This document shows positions 22,920 through 33,915 of a DNA stretch of 64,000 bases, piece by piece. The first letter of the stretch is position 1, and every line of letters starts with the position of its first letter. Below the pieces are notes generated by a model. It made no database searches and was not told where the DNA came from. It saw only the letters and a list, made by a program, of their open reading frames with translations. Source of the stretch: Eutreptiella sp. 'Long Island Sound 2002' (Eukaryota; Euglenozoa; Euglenophyceae; Eutreptiales; Eutreptiaceae); contig OZ038401.1 of assembly GCA_964036045.1 (NCBI GenBank), positions 33,966,397 to 34,030,396 of the forward strand. The letters are read 5' to 3'. The position numbers and the translations under genes were made by a program.

Positions 22920-25056
22920 ATGTTTCACCATGAATTTGTTGTGAACAACCATGCTATATGGGTGAAGGGGGAGATCTCCAAGCTGGAGGCATTCGCCAGC
23001 ATATGCCCTATTCCAGCTGATCAATTCATGGTGTCAGCCTTTGCCATGAACTTCCCCACGGCCACCCCCTTGCAGGCCAAGGACCTAGACCAGCTACAGC
23101 GCCCCCCAAGTGGCACCTTCGCAGTTGTGCGTAGGTCCCTTGGCCCTTTGCCTACCACACAGGCCACATCAGTCACCCAAGCACCAGAGTGCCAGGCTGC
23201 TGCAACCAGGGGTTGGTTGGTCAATGCTTGCTTTAAGGCAACAGGAGGACCTGCATCTTCCTCTAGTGGACTACTCCCTGGACAACAGGAAGTTTTTACC
23301 ACAGCTGTGCCACCTACTTCTACAGAAGTGTGGCTCATTGGCTGCCCAAGGCCGGCAGAAACCCCCACCATCCCATGCCACCCTGACCTTAGGCCTCTAC
23401 GGAGACGGTTACCAGCCCTGGGGCCGTCCAAATATTAACACAAAAATCAGTATAATTGATTTCCAGGGACACTGGTTCCCAATGTCTGGCAATGTGCCTA
23501 GGTGCACAGACATGTTGACCTGGCAAGAGCTTCCCAAGGTCAGTGATTGCGAGTGGCTACCCAAACGTGCAGAGGCCTTACAAGCCGTGCCTTCTTGTAA
23601 ATTTAAGCAACGTATGAAGTATGCTGGTGCAGTGTACACCACCACCCTGCAGATAAGGCTCGGGGCAATCACTGCCGATCACCACCATTTGTGGTCTGAG
23701 TGCCGGCAAAAGGGCTGTGTGGCGTGTCCCTGGGTGAATAAGGATGGGGCGGGAGAACTCTTTTTGCACAAAGGGGGATGTCTCAATGGTGTGCGTGGGT
23801 CCCATAAATTTCAGGGGATTTCTAACCTGGAAGAGGTATATATTGTGCAACCTGTATCGCACAACACCAAAGGAGCAGCCTCCAGGATCCTGGGTGTCAT
23901 AGGTCGAACACTACCAGCGCCCTACAACCATAACCTGCTCCAGGTCATAGCACATGTGGCAAGGAGGTATGATCCTGGATCTTTGCCACCTGATAGCAGG
24001 CAGCACATGCGTCACGTACGGGGTAGATTCCAGGCAGGCATTAGCCTCACAGGTCGCGAGGCCCGCACAGTCATGGGCAGACTAGCAGGGGGTATGGTGC
24101 TCCCCCTGCCTTTCCATTCCTTGGTGGTGGCATTTTGCCACATGGTGCATCTATCCTATGGTTGTAATAACCTGGCAACTGTCACATGGCAAGCTATGGG
24201 GATGTTGTACACATATATTGTGCACATCATCCCCGAGTTTGCTGAAGAAGGTTGCACTGCAACCTTATATATGCATGGGTGGTCCCACACATGGTTTAAT
24301 CCACGGACACCCATGCTGTATTCCGATGAGGCCGGCGAGCGGGATCTCAGGGTGGCCAAGAGATATGCCCCCGTCACTAGTACCAGGCAAGATGCCAGTA
24401 TTACTGAAAGTTTGAAGCATGACCTGTATCAAAAGTTCGCGCAGAAAAAAAAGAAGCTCCCCTGTGCCAAAATTTGGGCGCCCGTGCAACGAAACATTGT
24501 TCTGGAGGCGTGCATGGTTGCTGCCAATGCCGTGTGGCATGTGGTCTTCCAACGCCTCTTAGAGCATTTGCTGCATTTCCAGGATGGAGGTGGTTGCTCC
24601 CTATATATGCACCTAGACACCCGTTCGGTGAAATGCACCTTTCCGGGTGCAAATCCCGAGAGTGATGTGGTATGTGTGTGTGGGACCTGTGGCTCAAAGC
24701 GTGGTGTCCGTCAATGGGTACCACTGGATAGGGAAGCTGTCTGCAAGTGGCCCAAACTGGGTTTGAAGAGCCGTGCCACATTTAAGTCCTGTGCTGCACG
24801 CCGTAAGGCGCTGAAGGACAAGGGAAAGGGTAAGGGACGTGTGGGGCCCATCCCTCAAAGCACAGTTTCTAACCCTGCGACAGTTGATATTGTACCCCCT
24901 TCGGAGGGCGAGGACAATGCTGCTTCATTTCAAGGTCCTACGGGTTTGAACGAGCAGCAACGTGTTCAACCCATGAGACGTACGAAGTTGGCGCATGTAC
25001 CCATTGTTGATAGCAACATTGAGCAGCAACTTGTGTGCCCTCGTGGCAGTGGCAGT

Positions 25057-25089
<33 letters not shown>

Positions 25090-25329
25090 GATAGTGGGAG
25101 CAGTAGCAGTCCTGAGGATAATGATTCGGATGATGATGTTGTGCACCTATCTGGTGCCTCCACAGTACGTGCCTCAGATTCTTCCTCATCATCCAGTGAC
25201 AACCCTGAACCGCAACCTCAGCCCAAGAAGTATCGCCGTGTGGTGGTGGATGTGGATGCCATGTCAAGCGATGGCTGTCCTGTGCAGATGCTCAGCGAAG
25301 GAGAGTACAGCATTCACAGTTCAAGCTGA
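22920..25329 (+). CDS. module gene 2: ~800-aa protein of unknown function, possible transposase-like core
   Basis: The ATG at 22,920 follows CTTCTGTTTCCCAG, a good splice acceptor. The first frame (MFHHEFVVNNHAIWVKGE) gives way near 23,200 to a second frame that stays open to the TGA at 25,329, so one frame change or an unseen intron is required. The second frame carries a Cys/His-rich region (HHHLWSECRQKGCVACPW, then HKGGC) and a hydrophobic core with FCHMVHLSYGCNN and GWSHTWFNP. Further on is CVCGTCGSKRG and then a low-complexity tail: KDKGKGKG, an uninterrupted Ser run encoded by (AGC)n at 25,052-25,090, acidic DNDSDDDV and a short C-terminus ending SIHSSS. The F(x)8YG motif and acidic tail recall gene A in the inverted-repeat arms (46,107-47,698), but this is by eye. 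Function unknown. Confidence 0.5.
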
Positions 25330-25476
25330 AATGAACAGGCAAGCCACTAAGCATTCACATTTCAAGCGTAAGTGAACGGTCATGCTTGGCTTTTTGTGTG
25401 TTTCTTTGCTGAGGTGTGGGATTTGGGAACCAAGAACGGTGTAGTTCATCGTACAAAAAACCGATGGAAAAACGCC

Positions 25477-25620
25477 TGGAAGTTTTTGAAATCCCTCGGA
25501 AAGATGCTCGGAAGTTTTGGCAGCCAGATTGGGTCCCAAAACGCAACCGATATCGGTAGGAATGTTCCATGGGCTTCCCAGCCGACCGTGCCAGGGGAGC
25601 TCGGAAGAAATTTTGGTTGG
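25477..25620 (+). repeat. right direct repeat flanking the 17.9-25.3 kb gene module
   Basis: Same-orientation copy of 17,346-17,513, about 90% identical by eye over the shared part and lacking a ~24-bp internal segment. It begins about 150 bp after the stop of module gene 2. Confidence 0.85.
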
Positions 25621-25834
25621 GACTTCCGAGATCAACTCTGCAATATGAGTCCCATTTGCTGAGCATGAATGCTGAGCATCCCCAAATATCCTGAGCAATA
25701 TGCTCAGCATTTTCCTACCATTTTTTACCTTCTATGCTGTGCGTCCCAGCACCATGTGTGTTCAGAGCGGTGTTGCGGGCCCGAATGCAGTGGGAGGAGA
25801 AACAGAACCTCTTTTTTTCCGATTCAGTCGCGCA

Positions 25835-26975
25835 CGGTGCCGCGGGAGGAGTACCCCTGGTACCAGCTGCAGCCCCCTAGACCCAGGGCTCAGAGGACCC
25901 CCCTGCTGGCCATGGGGGCGATGTCCAGAGACTGGAAATGGGGTTTGACTTCCTACTGGCGATGGTCGCGTGGCTACAAGACCTACAATGGCTCCCCGTG
26001 GATGACACCTTGCCGCACGGACACGGGCAGGTCTCTTTCATGGAACTGGCCCTGGACTTCGAGACGCACGCGGGCAGACCCCTGCCGCCCACCCCGCAGC
26101 CCCGATTCACGGGCACGGAGCTGTCATTACAGGAAAAGGGCAGGGTGGTGCGCCTTGCAGTAACCCTGATGGGCAAAGCGGCAGGGAGGGAGTCCATCCT
26201 GCCTGCCCGGATCACCAATCATTGCCGCTCTTTGGTGCCGCTGGGGGCAGGCCCGGTGGTAGGAGTGAAGGGACGCCCCCTTTTCACGAGACCCATGGCA
26301 GTATGGCACCACCTGAAGCGCCTGCAGAAGTACAATGCCGAATGGTGGGCGCAGTAGCAGCAGTCACGAGTGGCCAAGCAGCGCCTGAAACCGAGGCGAG
26401 CCCAGGGACAATCGGCCAACAGGCAGAACGATAACGCGCAGCCGCGGGAGCGATGCCCAGGCAGAGGAGGGGCGAAGAAAGCAGCTAGGGTGTACGCCGG
26501 CGATTTCTATGCAGGACCCGTCCTACTGGAAGGGACACGCAGAGGAGTACGGTACAAAGTGGAGGAGCCAAGCGGAGACGCGGCGACATCTGCGCCAGGG
26601 GGAGGGGCCGTGCTTTTCACACCACCACAGCGGTGCGCGCCCGGAAACTCCACCGCGACTTCCGCGGCTGTGGCTTTGCGCTGCGCACAATCACAGACAA
26701 TGCTCAACGTGCGCGGCAATGGGCAGAGGGGTGCGGCACTGCTGCGCCAGGCGACATACAGGATACAGGACACGGAACTGAGGTCACATAACCCCACCCC
26801 ACCAGAGGTTCTCGCCCAGGCAAGGCCCCCAGCTGCAACCCCAATGGGCGCCAGACAGGGTGGCGCACGCAATGTACGCTGCACTGATTTTGGTGGCGCC
26901 TCAGGCGACCATGGGGGCCCTAGACCCATGCGGGTCTCCCCCCCCCCCCCCCCACACACACACGTGACAATCTGA
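25835..26975 (+). mobile_element. 5'-truncated copy of the 10-17 kb LINE family
   Basis: From about 25,845 the frame reads EEYPWYQLQPPRPRAQ and then DWKWGFDFLLAMVAWLQDL. From 26,020 it reads HGQVSFMELALDFETHAG, PRFTGTELSLQEKGRVVRL and CRSLVPLGAG. These match the last third of ORF2 of the LINE at 15,690-16,080 (QYPYHQLVGPLPRP, FLELALDFEEFAQ, SLVPLGGPALCGL). Only the 3' part is present, the usual result of incomplete target-primed reverse transcription. The end near 26,938-26,965 has a C run followed by a short CA run, as in the longer copy. A stop at 26,355 and frame changes show it is inactive. Confidence 0.7.
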
Positions 26976-27254
26976 CATTTCTTTAATTCTGCAACTCTAC
27001 CATGTCTTGCACACAAGTTGCGCATTCTTAGTTTGTACTGAGTTGACAATGGAACAAAAAGACGGTTGTGTGTTGTTGAGGGTGGCGACCATCACCGTTC
27101 ATGGCTTTTCCAGTTGTGCATGATGTGTTGTTATGTGAAGGGAAGGTAGTTTGCAACTTTCTTGAGCTGGGGCAGTTTGGGTCGCCTAATTCTAAGGGGG
27201 TTTCCAAGGGGCGTGCCTGCGGGCTCTTCGGGGGGAACATATAGGGGGGGGGAT

Positions 27255-27345
27255 TACGCACTAGGGTTTTTTCGCACAAGAAATTTTGCACCGACTTTAT
27301 TTCGCACAGTGGCCTGAAAATCCTGCGGGAAATTTCGCACCCTTC
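27255..27345. repeat. dispersed short repeat rich in TTTCGCAC, copy 1
   Basis: TTTATTTCGCACAGTGGCCT and GCGGGAAATTTCGCAC recur at 29,515-29,585 with the same order and spacing. Small inverted elements (TTTCGCAC and GTGCGAAA) suggest a MITE or similar non-autonomous repeat. Confidence 0.6.
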
Positions 27346-27619
27346 CATGATTGTACTGTTTGCTAGTGGTAGTTGCACTGCCAAATTCCAGCGGGTTCTA
27401 GGATTGTTTTGCGAATTTCCAAGAGCTTCCAGATGGGCATTCTTCATTTTTCATGGGGTTCCTGCATGACCTGGATCTCAATCCCATGCCTTAAACACAC
27501 CTTCCTTCTGGTTGTTGTGTAGCTACAAACATGTGGACACCAAAAAATCTCTCTCAATTTTTGAAAAAAATTCACCCCTTAGGCTCTATGTGATTCTTGA
27601 GCAGCAATGTGCCATTGAT

Positions 27620-27695
27620 GGTGAGTGCTCTAGTGGCTCTAGTGGTGTGTGCACTGGTCTTACAAAATAATAACCTTGGTTCAATTCCCACTGTC
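27620..27695 (+). repeat. tRNA-derived repeat (B box GGTTCAATTCC)
   Basis: A consensus B box is at 27,678-27,688, with an A-box-like TCTAGTGG element about 40 bases upstream. GTGAGTG and CACTGTC at the ends could pair imperfectly. Best read as a SINE head or tRNA pseudogene. Confidence 0.4.
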
Positions 27696-28191
27696 TACAA
27701 CTTTAGCACCAGTCTTGCAATGGTAAGCCTGCTGGGAAAATACTTTTTTCCTGCACAAACAAAGCCTCCCACCCTTGCAAGTCGTAATACTCGGGCTGCG
27801 AATCAAGTTTGCCTTGGAAAGAAAACAGTTGAAGAACTGTTGGACTGAAAACAGTTGAAGAACTGTTTGACTCGATACCACTCAGGCCATGATACAATAA
27901 GTTTGGGCTACAAAGCACAGTTGCGGAACTATTTGATAAAATATCCCTTCAAATTTGAAAAAAAAGGTTGCACTGAAGAAAACAGAGAGGACCCAAATAG
28001 CACTACTTGCGTGCCTCCTTTCTGTGCCGTTTCTTGCGCAAATCCATAAACGAAGAGGCATCCAATGGCCTCTTACTGGCCTATTTTTGAGGCACCACAC
28101 CCAGGGCACCGCGCTTTTTTAATTCATCAACGATCCGCCACAATGTTGGCAAATGTAGATGGGACGCGGTCGGTATCCCGTGACCTCCAAG

Positions 28192-28700
28192 TCATATCAT
28201 ATCGCCGCTTAAAATCGCGGGCACAGGCTTAATCAAAATTCGGGGTACACTCTGGAGCAAGGTGGGGTCGATTTTTCGCCACCAAGTCTTTCGCCAATAA
28301 AGCAATACACTCACGGCACCCTCAGCCCGTACATCATCAAAATAAGTCTTCAAGGCGGTGGTTTCCTCATCAGTCAATTTTCCAGGCCAACCGATGGGAT
28401 TGGTGCACCCCTGGGCCGCCAACTTCTTGCCCCGGTCACGCAAAGTACTGACAGATGCGCGACTTTTTTCCCCGTACTTCAAAATACATTTCTGGTAACC
28501 GCCATTCAGATACAACGTTGAAGCCTCACGCCGCTGATCACCATCCCATTGAGACCATGGTTTTTTCGAATATGCAGCCCGCTTTGATTGCAGGCGCCAG
28601 CAATAGCTTTAAGGTGCTGAACCATTGCGGAAACTTTCTCTTGCCGATCATCAGTTTTGGGCTTGGGAGCCAAAAAACGAAGCATGGCATGTATAAAACT
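28192..28700 (-). pseudogene. transposase-like or helix-turn-helix protein remnant
   Basis: On the minus strand the frame from about 28,690 reads MLRFLAPKPKTDDRQEKVSA and HLKAIAGACNQSGLHIRKNH, then shifts into KYGEKSRASVSTLRDRGKKL, GWPGKLTDEETTALKTYF and DDVRAEGAVSVLLYWRKTWW, ending at a TGA near 28,192. The LTDEE...LKTYF block resembles the N-terminal DNA-binding part of some eukaryotic transposases, but no catalytic domain follows and I cannot assign a superfamily. One frame change near 28,515 is required. Confidence 0.35.
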
Positions 28701-28769
28701 GCAAGCAGAGAAAAGCAAAGCAGGGCCACACAGGCAGGGGAAAACTTTGCCCCAGAGCCTGTCTAACTT

Positions 28770-29117
28770 TAAACGCCCCTGGCGTTTGCCCTAGTGTTAA
28801 TACCATGGGAAACTGGCAGTCGGCTAGACAACTCGCCGAGTGGCAGTTGTTGATGAGTTTGCCCTCTTAAAGACAGGCAACAAGGTGTGATTATGCAAGG
28901 TGTGAGCGAACCCGCCTTGAGGACAAGACCCTTGGTTAGGACCCCTAGCTGGTCCAGCACCGAAGGGGTTCTAACTCCTCCGTCGCGCACACAGCCTGGC
29001 GATCCACCCCTGTGGCCGCGTTTTGTTTACCTCGGTTTGGGCGAGTGGGCCTGTTTTCCCCCCAGGAGAAACCATTAGCCCGCGGGTTTACTCCTTTTTG
29101 CCAACAACATACAACCA
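28770..29117. other. no gene recognised
   Basis: Non-coding sequence between the transposase-like remnant and the 77-bp tandem repeat. No motif was recognised. Confidence 0.4.
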
Positions 29118-29342
29118 AATTTGAATCACAAATAGCCTGGCAAGCAAATGTCCCAAACTAGCCCCTTTATCTGCTTTGGGGCACATTACCATCCGAGTCC
29201 AATGACAAATACCCTGGCAAACAAATGTCCCGAACTAGCCACTTTATCTGCTTTGGGGCACATTAGCATCCGAGTCCAATGACAAATAGCCCGGCAAACA
29301 AATGTCCCGAATTAGCCCCTTTATTTGCTTTGGGGCACATTA
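29118..29342. repeat. 77-78-bp tandem repeat, about 2.9 copies
   Basis: CAAATAGCCTGGCAAGCAAATGTCCC-like sequence followed by TTTATCTGCTTTGGGGCACA occurs at about 29,128, 29,206 and 29,283. The last copy ends at CACATTAG near 29,342. Confidence 0.85.
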
Positions 29343-29514
29343 GGGCGTGATTCATCATTCTCTGAAAGCAAAGCAAGGTGCAGAATGGGGCATGAGACAG
29401 AGAAGAGGGGGGGTGAGCAGCGAGTGAAACCCAGAAGCCCACGGAAGGGGGGGGGGGGGGGGGGCAAGAAGCATCCCTCCCGCGAATCCCCAGTGGCTAA
29501 ATTTCGCACTAGTG

Positions 29515-29585
29515 GCTAAATTTCGCACCGGGTTTATTTTGCACAGCGACCTGAAAATTGAGCGGGAAATTTCGCACACATTTGA
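29515..29585. repeat. dispersed short repeat rich in TTTCGCAC, copy 2
   Basis: Second copy of the repeat at 27,255-27,345. It is preceded by a doubled GTGGCTAAATTTCGCAC and followed by long C runs at about 29,612-29,627 and 29,639-29,650. Confidence 0.6.
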
Positions 29586-30365
29586 AATACGAAATTTCCC
29601 ACAACAAAATATCCCCCCCCCCCCCCCGCGAAATCCGCCCCCCCCCCCCTGTGTAGTCTAAAAGTAGCGCGCAGTGCACGCGCAGTGCAAGGATTCCCCC
29701 AAAGTCGCGATTGTTGATACAAAAGTAGCACACCGGGCAAAAACCCCAACTGAAAGTGGCAGCCTTTGCCACGTGGTTGTTGTCCCAGGGCATCATGCTG
29801 ATCATTCTGATCGCAGGACACTTCCCTCCAGGTCAATCAACAAAAGCAGCTCACACAAACAGTTTGGCACTGGGCACCAGCTGGCCAGCCTTTATTGAGC
29901 CTCCCCCATTTGGGGTGAGACGGGACGTTGTGGCTGGTTTTTTCTACTTGCTTTCATGTAACATACCTGCCCTTGAGACCGGTCTCCAGGCTGGCGGAGT
30001 TCCAGCCTTGAAACCTCTCTTCTCTCCCTCTGGTTCGATGTGGTGATCATTTGGTTCGTGATGTCTCCATGGCACCAGCTGTGGGCTAGACTCTGATGTG
30101 CACAGATCTGCACATGAGACTGCTCACAGTGTTGAGGTGGGCATTCGTTGTTTAATACTGAGATCATTTTCCAAATGCATGACTGGATGTGATGTGAGCA
30201 CGGCACCAAAGATTCTGGGTGACGTGCACACAACGCGTTTCGTACTATCCCACTGAATGCCTGAATGGATGTCTGACGATTCTGCTTCAGAATGTCGTTT
30301 GCCTTATGAGGTACCATTGGTGCAGGACCTGCCTGATCAGCTCTGTGATGCAATGCCAGGGATGC

Positions 30366-30790
30366 CCCCCCCCCCCCCTTGTATAGGCTATGCCCTTGTG
30401 AGAGCATGGGTCTGTCGGTGGGGACCTGTCGCTGGACTTTCCACCGCTCATGGATAGGCTACGCCCTTGTCCAAGCTACAGAAGGCGTAGGGACCGTATT
30501 AATTTGGTACCTAATTTGATTCGGTACAAATGTAGTGCGGCCACGTAAGACATGGGTTTGGTGACAAATTTGCCAGTTACGTAGGGTCATGGACACATTT
30601 GTTGTGAGTGTTTGCCCACTTGAACCCACATAGATCTTATTTTGGGGATATTTGTGCATTATATTCCCCTTTCTTGCACCAGCTCACCATGCACATCTTC
30701 TCTTTTTGAATCCAGGTGTCTACGGCAGTAGGCGTAGGGACCGTATTAATTTGGGACTTTTGCGTAGCTTATACAAGGTGGGGGGGGGGT
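30366..30790. mobile_element. MITE-like element with terminal inverted repeats
   Basis: The left end has a C run followed by CTTGTATAGGCTATGCC. The right end has GCGTAGCTTATACAAGGT followed by a G run (about 30,764-30,790), the reverse complement with a few changes. The internal sequence carries GGCGTAGGGACCGTATTAAT at about 30,486 and again at 30,730. Related blocks (TAGGGACTGTAATAATT and GCGTAGCTTATACAAGG) occur at 33,450-33,500, immediately upstream of a Harbinger transposase remnant, so this could be its non-autonomous derivative. No coding sequence was seen inside. Confidence 0.55.
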
Positions 30791-31800
30791 ACATGGCCCA
30801 GGCTTGCTGGGCATGGATGTCATTCACTGCACAATGGTGTGTGTTAAGAGTGCAGATGACACGCGGCCAGGGGCACCTGGTCATGGCCAGGCCTCCTCTG
30901 AAGTGACCTGGAGCCTCTGGATCTTACTGCCGGGCTGGGTGCCTGGCCTGTTTGTCTCTCAGTTGAGGAGCACGGCTGGGACCACATGTGCTCAGATAGG
31001 GCCATGCTGATGCACACAAACAGGTTTGAAAAGGAATACATATTACGAGTGTCACTCTACCCGTCTGACGGTTGATCCCCCCATGTGATGGACGCATGTA
31101 ATAGACCCATGTGAGGGACCCATGTGATGGATACATGTGGGTAACCCATGTGATGGACCCAAATTGGGGCCAAATCCCTTGGACACTACATTATTCAATG
31201 CTGTTCTTGACGATACTATGTTGTGTTTGGTATTGGACTGTACTATACTGTACTATGCTATACTCAACTATCCTTTGACCACTGGTCCCCTGCAGCTATG
31301 TCAGGGGAGGACAAGCCTTTGGATCACCCAGATACCATACATATCCCCCTGCAGTTGAGGGGTATGTTAAATAACCTTCACCGGAGGAGTTGTATGTCCT
31401 GTTGGCTTGACAGCCACCGTACCGTGCCTCGTGACAGAGGACGCCCCCCTGGGGGAACCTAAGTGATGATGTGGCCCACGATCAGTAAGTGATACCCCTC
31501 AGGGTGCTGCGGGCACACAGCCGGCCAGATTGATAGCGGTGCCATGTGCTGCCGATTCTCCAGAAAGCAGGCAGCACAGGACCCCAACCCGATGCACTGT
31601 ACCGTGGTGTAAGCATGGGAAACCCTCACTGAGGGTGTCGCCTGCACGCCGGGCACCATGGATGGCCAGAGCCAAGCGACCTGGGCAAACCTAACCGGTG
31701 AAGGTGGGAGCCTTGCTCTACCGCCATGGGGGTTGACTCCATCACTTGGCAATCTCTGACGGAAAGCCATGATGGGGGCAAAGGTCCACACAGCCCATGG
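30791..31800. other. no gene recognised
   Basis: Open frames lack motifs. Short imperfect repeats of CATGTGATGGA and GACCCATGTGA occur around 31,081-31,160. A TACTATACTG-like stretch near 31,240 foreshadows the pentanucleotide block. Confidence 0.4.
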
Positions 31801-31829
31801 GCTATGCTCCTTAATATGATTTCTCTCCT

Positions 31830-32182
31830 ATACTATACTATACTATACTGTGCTACAGTAAATTATACTATACTATACTATACTATACTATACTATACTA
31901 TACTATACTATACTATACTATACTATACTATACTATACTATACTATACTATGCTATGCTATGCTATGCTATACTATACTATACTATACTATACTATACTA
32001 TACTATACTATACTATACTATACTATACTATACTATACTATACTATACTATACTATACTATACTATACTATACTATACTATACTATACTATACTATACTA
32101 TACTATACTATACTATACTATACTATACTATACTATACTATACTATACTATACTATACTATACTATACTATACTATACTATG
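31830..32182. repeat. (TACTA)n pentanucleotide satellite
   Basis: Some 60 or more pentamer units run almost without change, with one island of TGCTA units at about 31,951-31,970. All three plus frames stay open because the unit contains no plus-strand stop, so long ILYYTILYYT peptides here are artefacts. Confidence 0.95.
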
Positions 32183-32302
32183 CTGTACCCCCCCCCCCGT
32201 GTCTAGGAGCCGCCTTGCGCAAGAACTGCCCCCTGGTTCCGCAGTCGAATTCTCGCAATACTTTTTTTAACCACAGAATTGCGTTTTTCATGGTTCTGGT
32301 GG

Positions 32303-33184
32303 ATGCAGGACGGCTATTCAGGTGTGCAGGACAACATTTCATGCGTATTGCATGGTTTGCGGCATTTGGCAGGTTATATTTGCTTTTGTACCACCTCTTC
32401 CATTCCTTGTTATGTACCATACATGTTCCCATGTACCACTGCCGGTGAGTCTGTCTTCTGTCGGCGATCTGATGGCTCTCTTGTTCCAGCCACTTTGTTG
32501 GGGCCTGGTGCCCAGTCTGAGACAGTGCAGATTGAGTACAAACTCAATGAGCGCCTGGTGAAGCACCCAGCTGCTTTAATTGTCTCTGACTCTGATGGGG
32601 CAGGTGATGGTGCTTCTGTGAATGACCAATGTGTGGATATCATTTGGGCAAAGGCAGCCAGGGGTGTCTGGGGCTTGGCACATGCCTTCAACAACAAGCT
32701 GTTTTTCACAAGGGGCATCATGGATGATGATACAGTCCCCAAGCATTTTAACGTCCCAGAACCCAAGCCCAAGCCGAAGCCTAAGCCAGCTCCGAAGCCC
32801 AAGGCAGCAGCCTGGCCCCAAGGGGCAGCACAGACAGGAATTCAGGATGGTATATCGCAGGAAAGATTTCTGCGGAACGGGCCTGCCCACGGTCGTGCGC
32901 AAGAACCAACTCCTGGTTCCGCGGTTGAATTTTGGAGGACAGTGTGCGCAAGAACCAACTCCTGGTTCCACGGTCAAACGTTGCCAGTTCCTGGACACGT
33001 GGGGGGGGGGGGAGGGCACGAAACTTTACTATACTGTACTATATATTTTCACACGTCCCACCGGCGAGCGCGTGGATGCTACAATGAATGGACCATCAGA
33101 GAAGGGGGACCAGTTTGCGGTGTTGGAGCACATGAAGGGTGGGCAGATGGTCACACACCCTTGTGCCCCCCTTCAAAGAATTGA
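32303..33184 (+). CDS. hypothetical protein with Lys-Pro repeat; possible relative of the module genes
   Basis: The ATG at 32,303 is the first in frame; whether the first 45 codons are real is doubtful. From about 32,440 the sequence looks coding: ESVFCRRSDGSLVPATLLGP, VQIEYKLNERLVKHPAALIV, WAKAARGVWGLAHAFNNKLF, then FTRGIMDDDTVPKHF and a PKPKPKPKPAPKPK stretch. After that the frame runs through a doubled sequence TGCGCAAGAACCAACTCC (about 32,896 and 32,943; a third diverged copy at 32,216), so the coding part may end near 32,850 or be spliced. The order of folded block, acidic turn and Lys-rich repeat is like that of module gene 1 (20.3-20.7 kb). Function unknown. Confidence 0.4.
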   Translation: MQDGYSGVQDNISCVLHGLRHLAGYICFCTTSSIPCYVPYMFPCTTAGESVFCRRSDGSLVPATLLGPGAQSETVQIEYKLNERLVKHPAALIVSDSDGAGDGASVNDQCVDIIWAKAARGVWGLAHAFNNKLFFTRGIMDDDTVPKHFNVPEPKPKPKPKPAPKPKAAAWPQGAAQTGIQDGISQERFLRNGPAHGRAQEPTPGSAVEFWRTVCARTNSWFHGQTLPVPGHVGGGGGHETLLYCTIYFHTSHRRARGCYNEWTIREGGPVCGVGAHEGWADGHTPLCPPSKN

Positions 33185-33544
33185 GCTCTTCATCCGGTCC
33201 CGTCTCCCTCCCCCGAGCTGGACACACCGCCGTTACCTCTGACTGTTCCTGAAGTTCCTTCGCATCCTTCACTGTTTGTGATAATATACGTGTGAACCTG
33301 AAAATTTCATGTTCCCAAGGCTTTCTTGTGTTTGCATGCTCTTGGTATCGTACGTGGAGGTCAAGGTGCACTCACACCACGCATGCGTGCACGTGTGTGT
33401 TGGTAGTTGTATGTGTCGCGCGCAAGCTACGCCCTTGTCCAAGCTACGGTAGGGGTAGGGACTGTAATAATTGCGTACATTGGCGTAGCTTATACAAGGG
33501 GGGAACCTGCGCGCGCCGGGCGCGCGCCGGGCATCTTTTGTTAC

Positions 33545-33915
33545 CCGTGCCCTACCGGTGGGCTGTTGCTGTTGATATGTTGGGCAACATTATATGGATT
33601 TGCCCCTTGGCCCCCGGGACATCAGCAGATGTTTTGATTTGGGATGGGTATGGACCTTCTCGTACCCGAGGTGATTTCTTTGATTTTGAAGTAGGAGGCC
33701 ATGATGGTGCTTATGAAGGCCGGATTCATGTCATTGTGCCTCTCATTGGAAGAAAGAATGGCACTTTGATAGCCCGCCAACAATGTTACAATGACGTGCA
33801 CGGGTGGTATAGGGCACGCATTGAGCAACTGTTTGCTTCGTTGTGGCACGCAAGATGAGGCAGAGGATATGAGTGTAAGGAGCACTATTGTACTGGATGT
33901 ATTGACACCCACACT
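33545..33915 (+). pseudogene. Harbinger-type DDE transposase fragment, best preserved of three
   Basis: The frame to the stop at 33,858 reads YRWAVAVDMLGNIIWICPLA, PGTSADVLIWDGYGPS, GGHDGAYEGRIHVIVPLIGR, and WYRARIEQLFASLWHAR. This matches the DDE_Tnp_4 domain of PIF/Harbinger transposases: the first Asp in VDMLGN, the second in the HDGAY position (usually DxGY) and the Glu in RIEQLF. The N-terminal third is missing. After the stop another frame carries ECKEHYCTGCIDTHTCG, a Cys-rich finger shared with the copy at 9.8 kb. Upstream, 33,421-33,500 resembles the end of the MITE-like element. These enzymes cut and paste DNA with 3-bp target duplications; this copy is inactive. Confidence 0.65.

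Noticed and set aside
17346-25620. LTR retrotransposon
   Set aside because: Direct repeats are present but no gag-pol, protease, RT, RNase H or integrase was found between them.
27678-27688. Functional tRNA genes at 27.6, 34.4 and 3.8 kb
   Set aside because: Only the internal promoter boxes are recognisable; no full cloverleaf can be drawn.
31726-32448. ORFs encoding ILYYTILYYT repeats
   Set aside because: They are the (TACTA)n satellite, open in all three plus frames.
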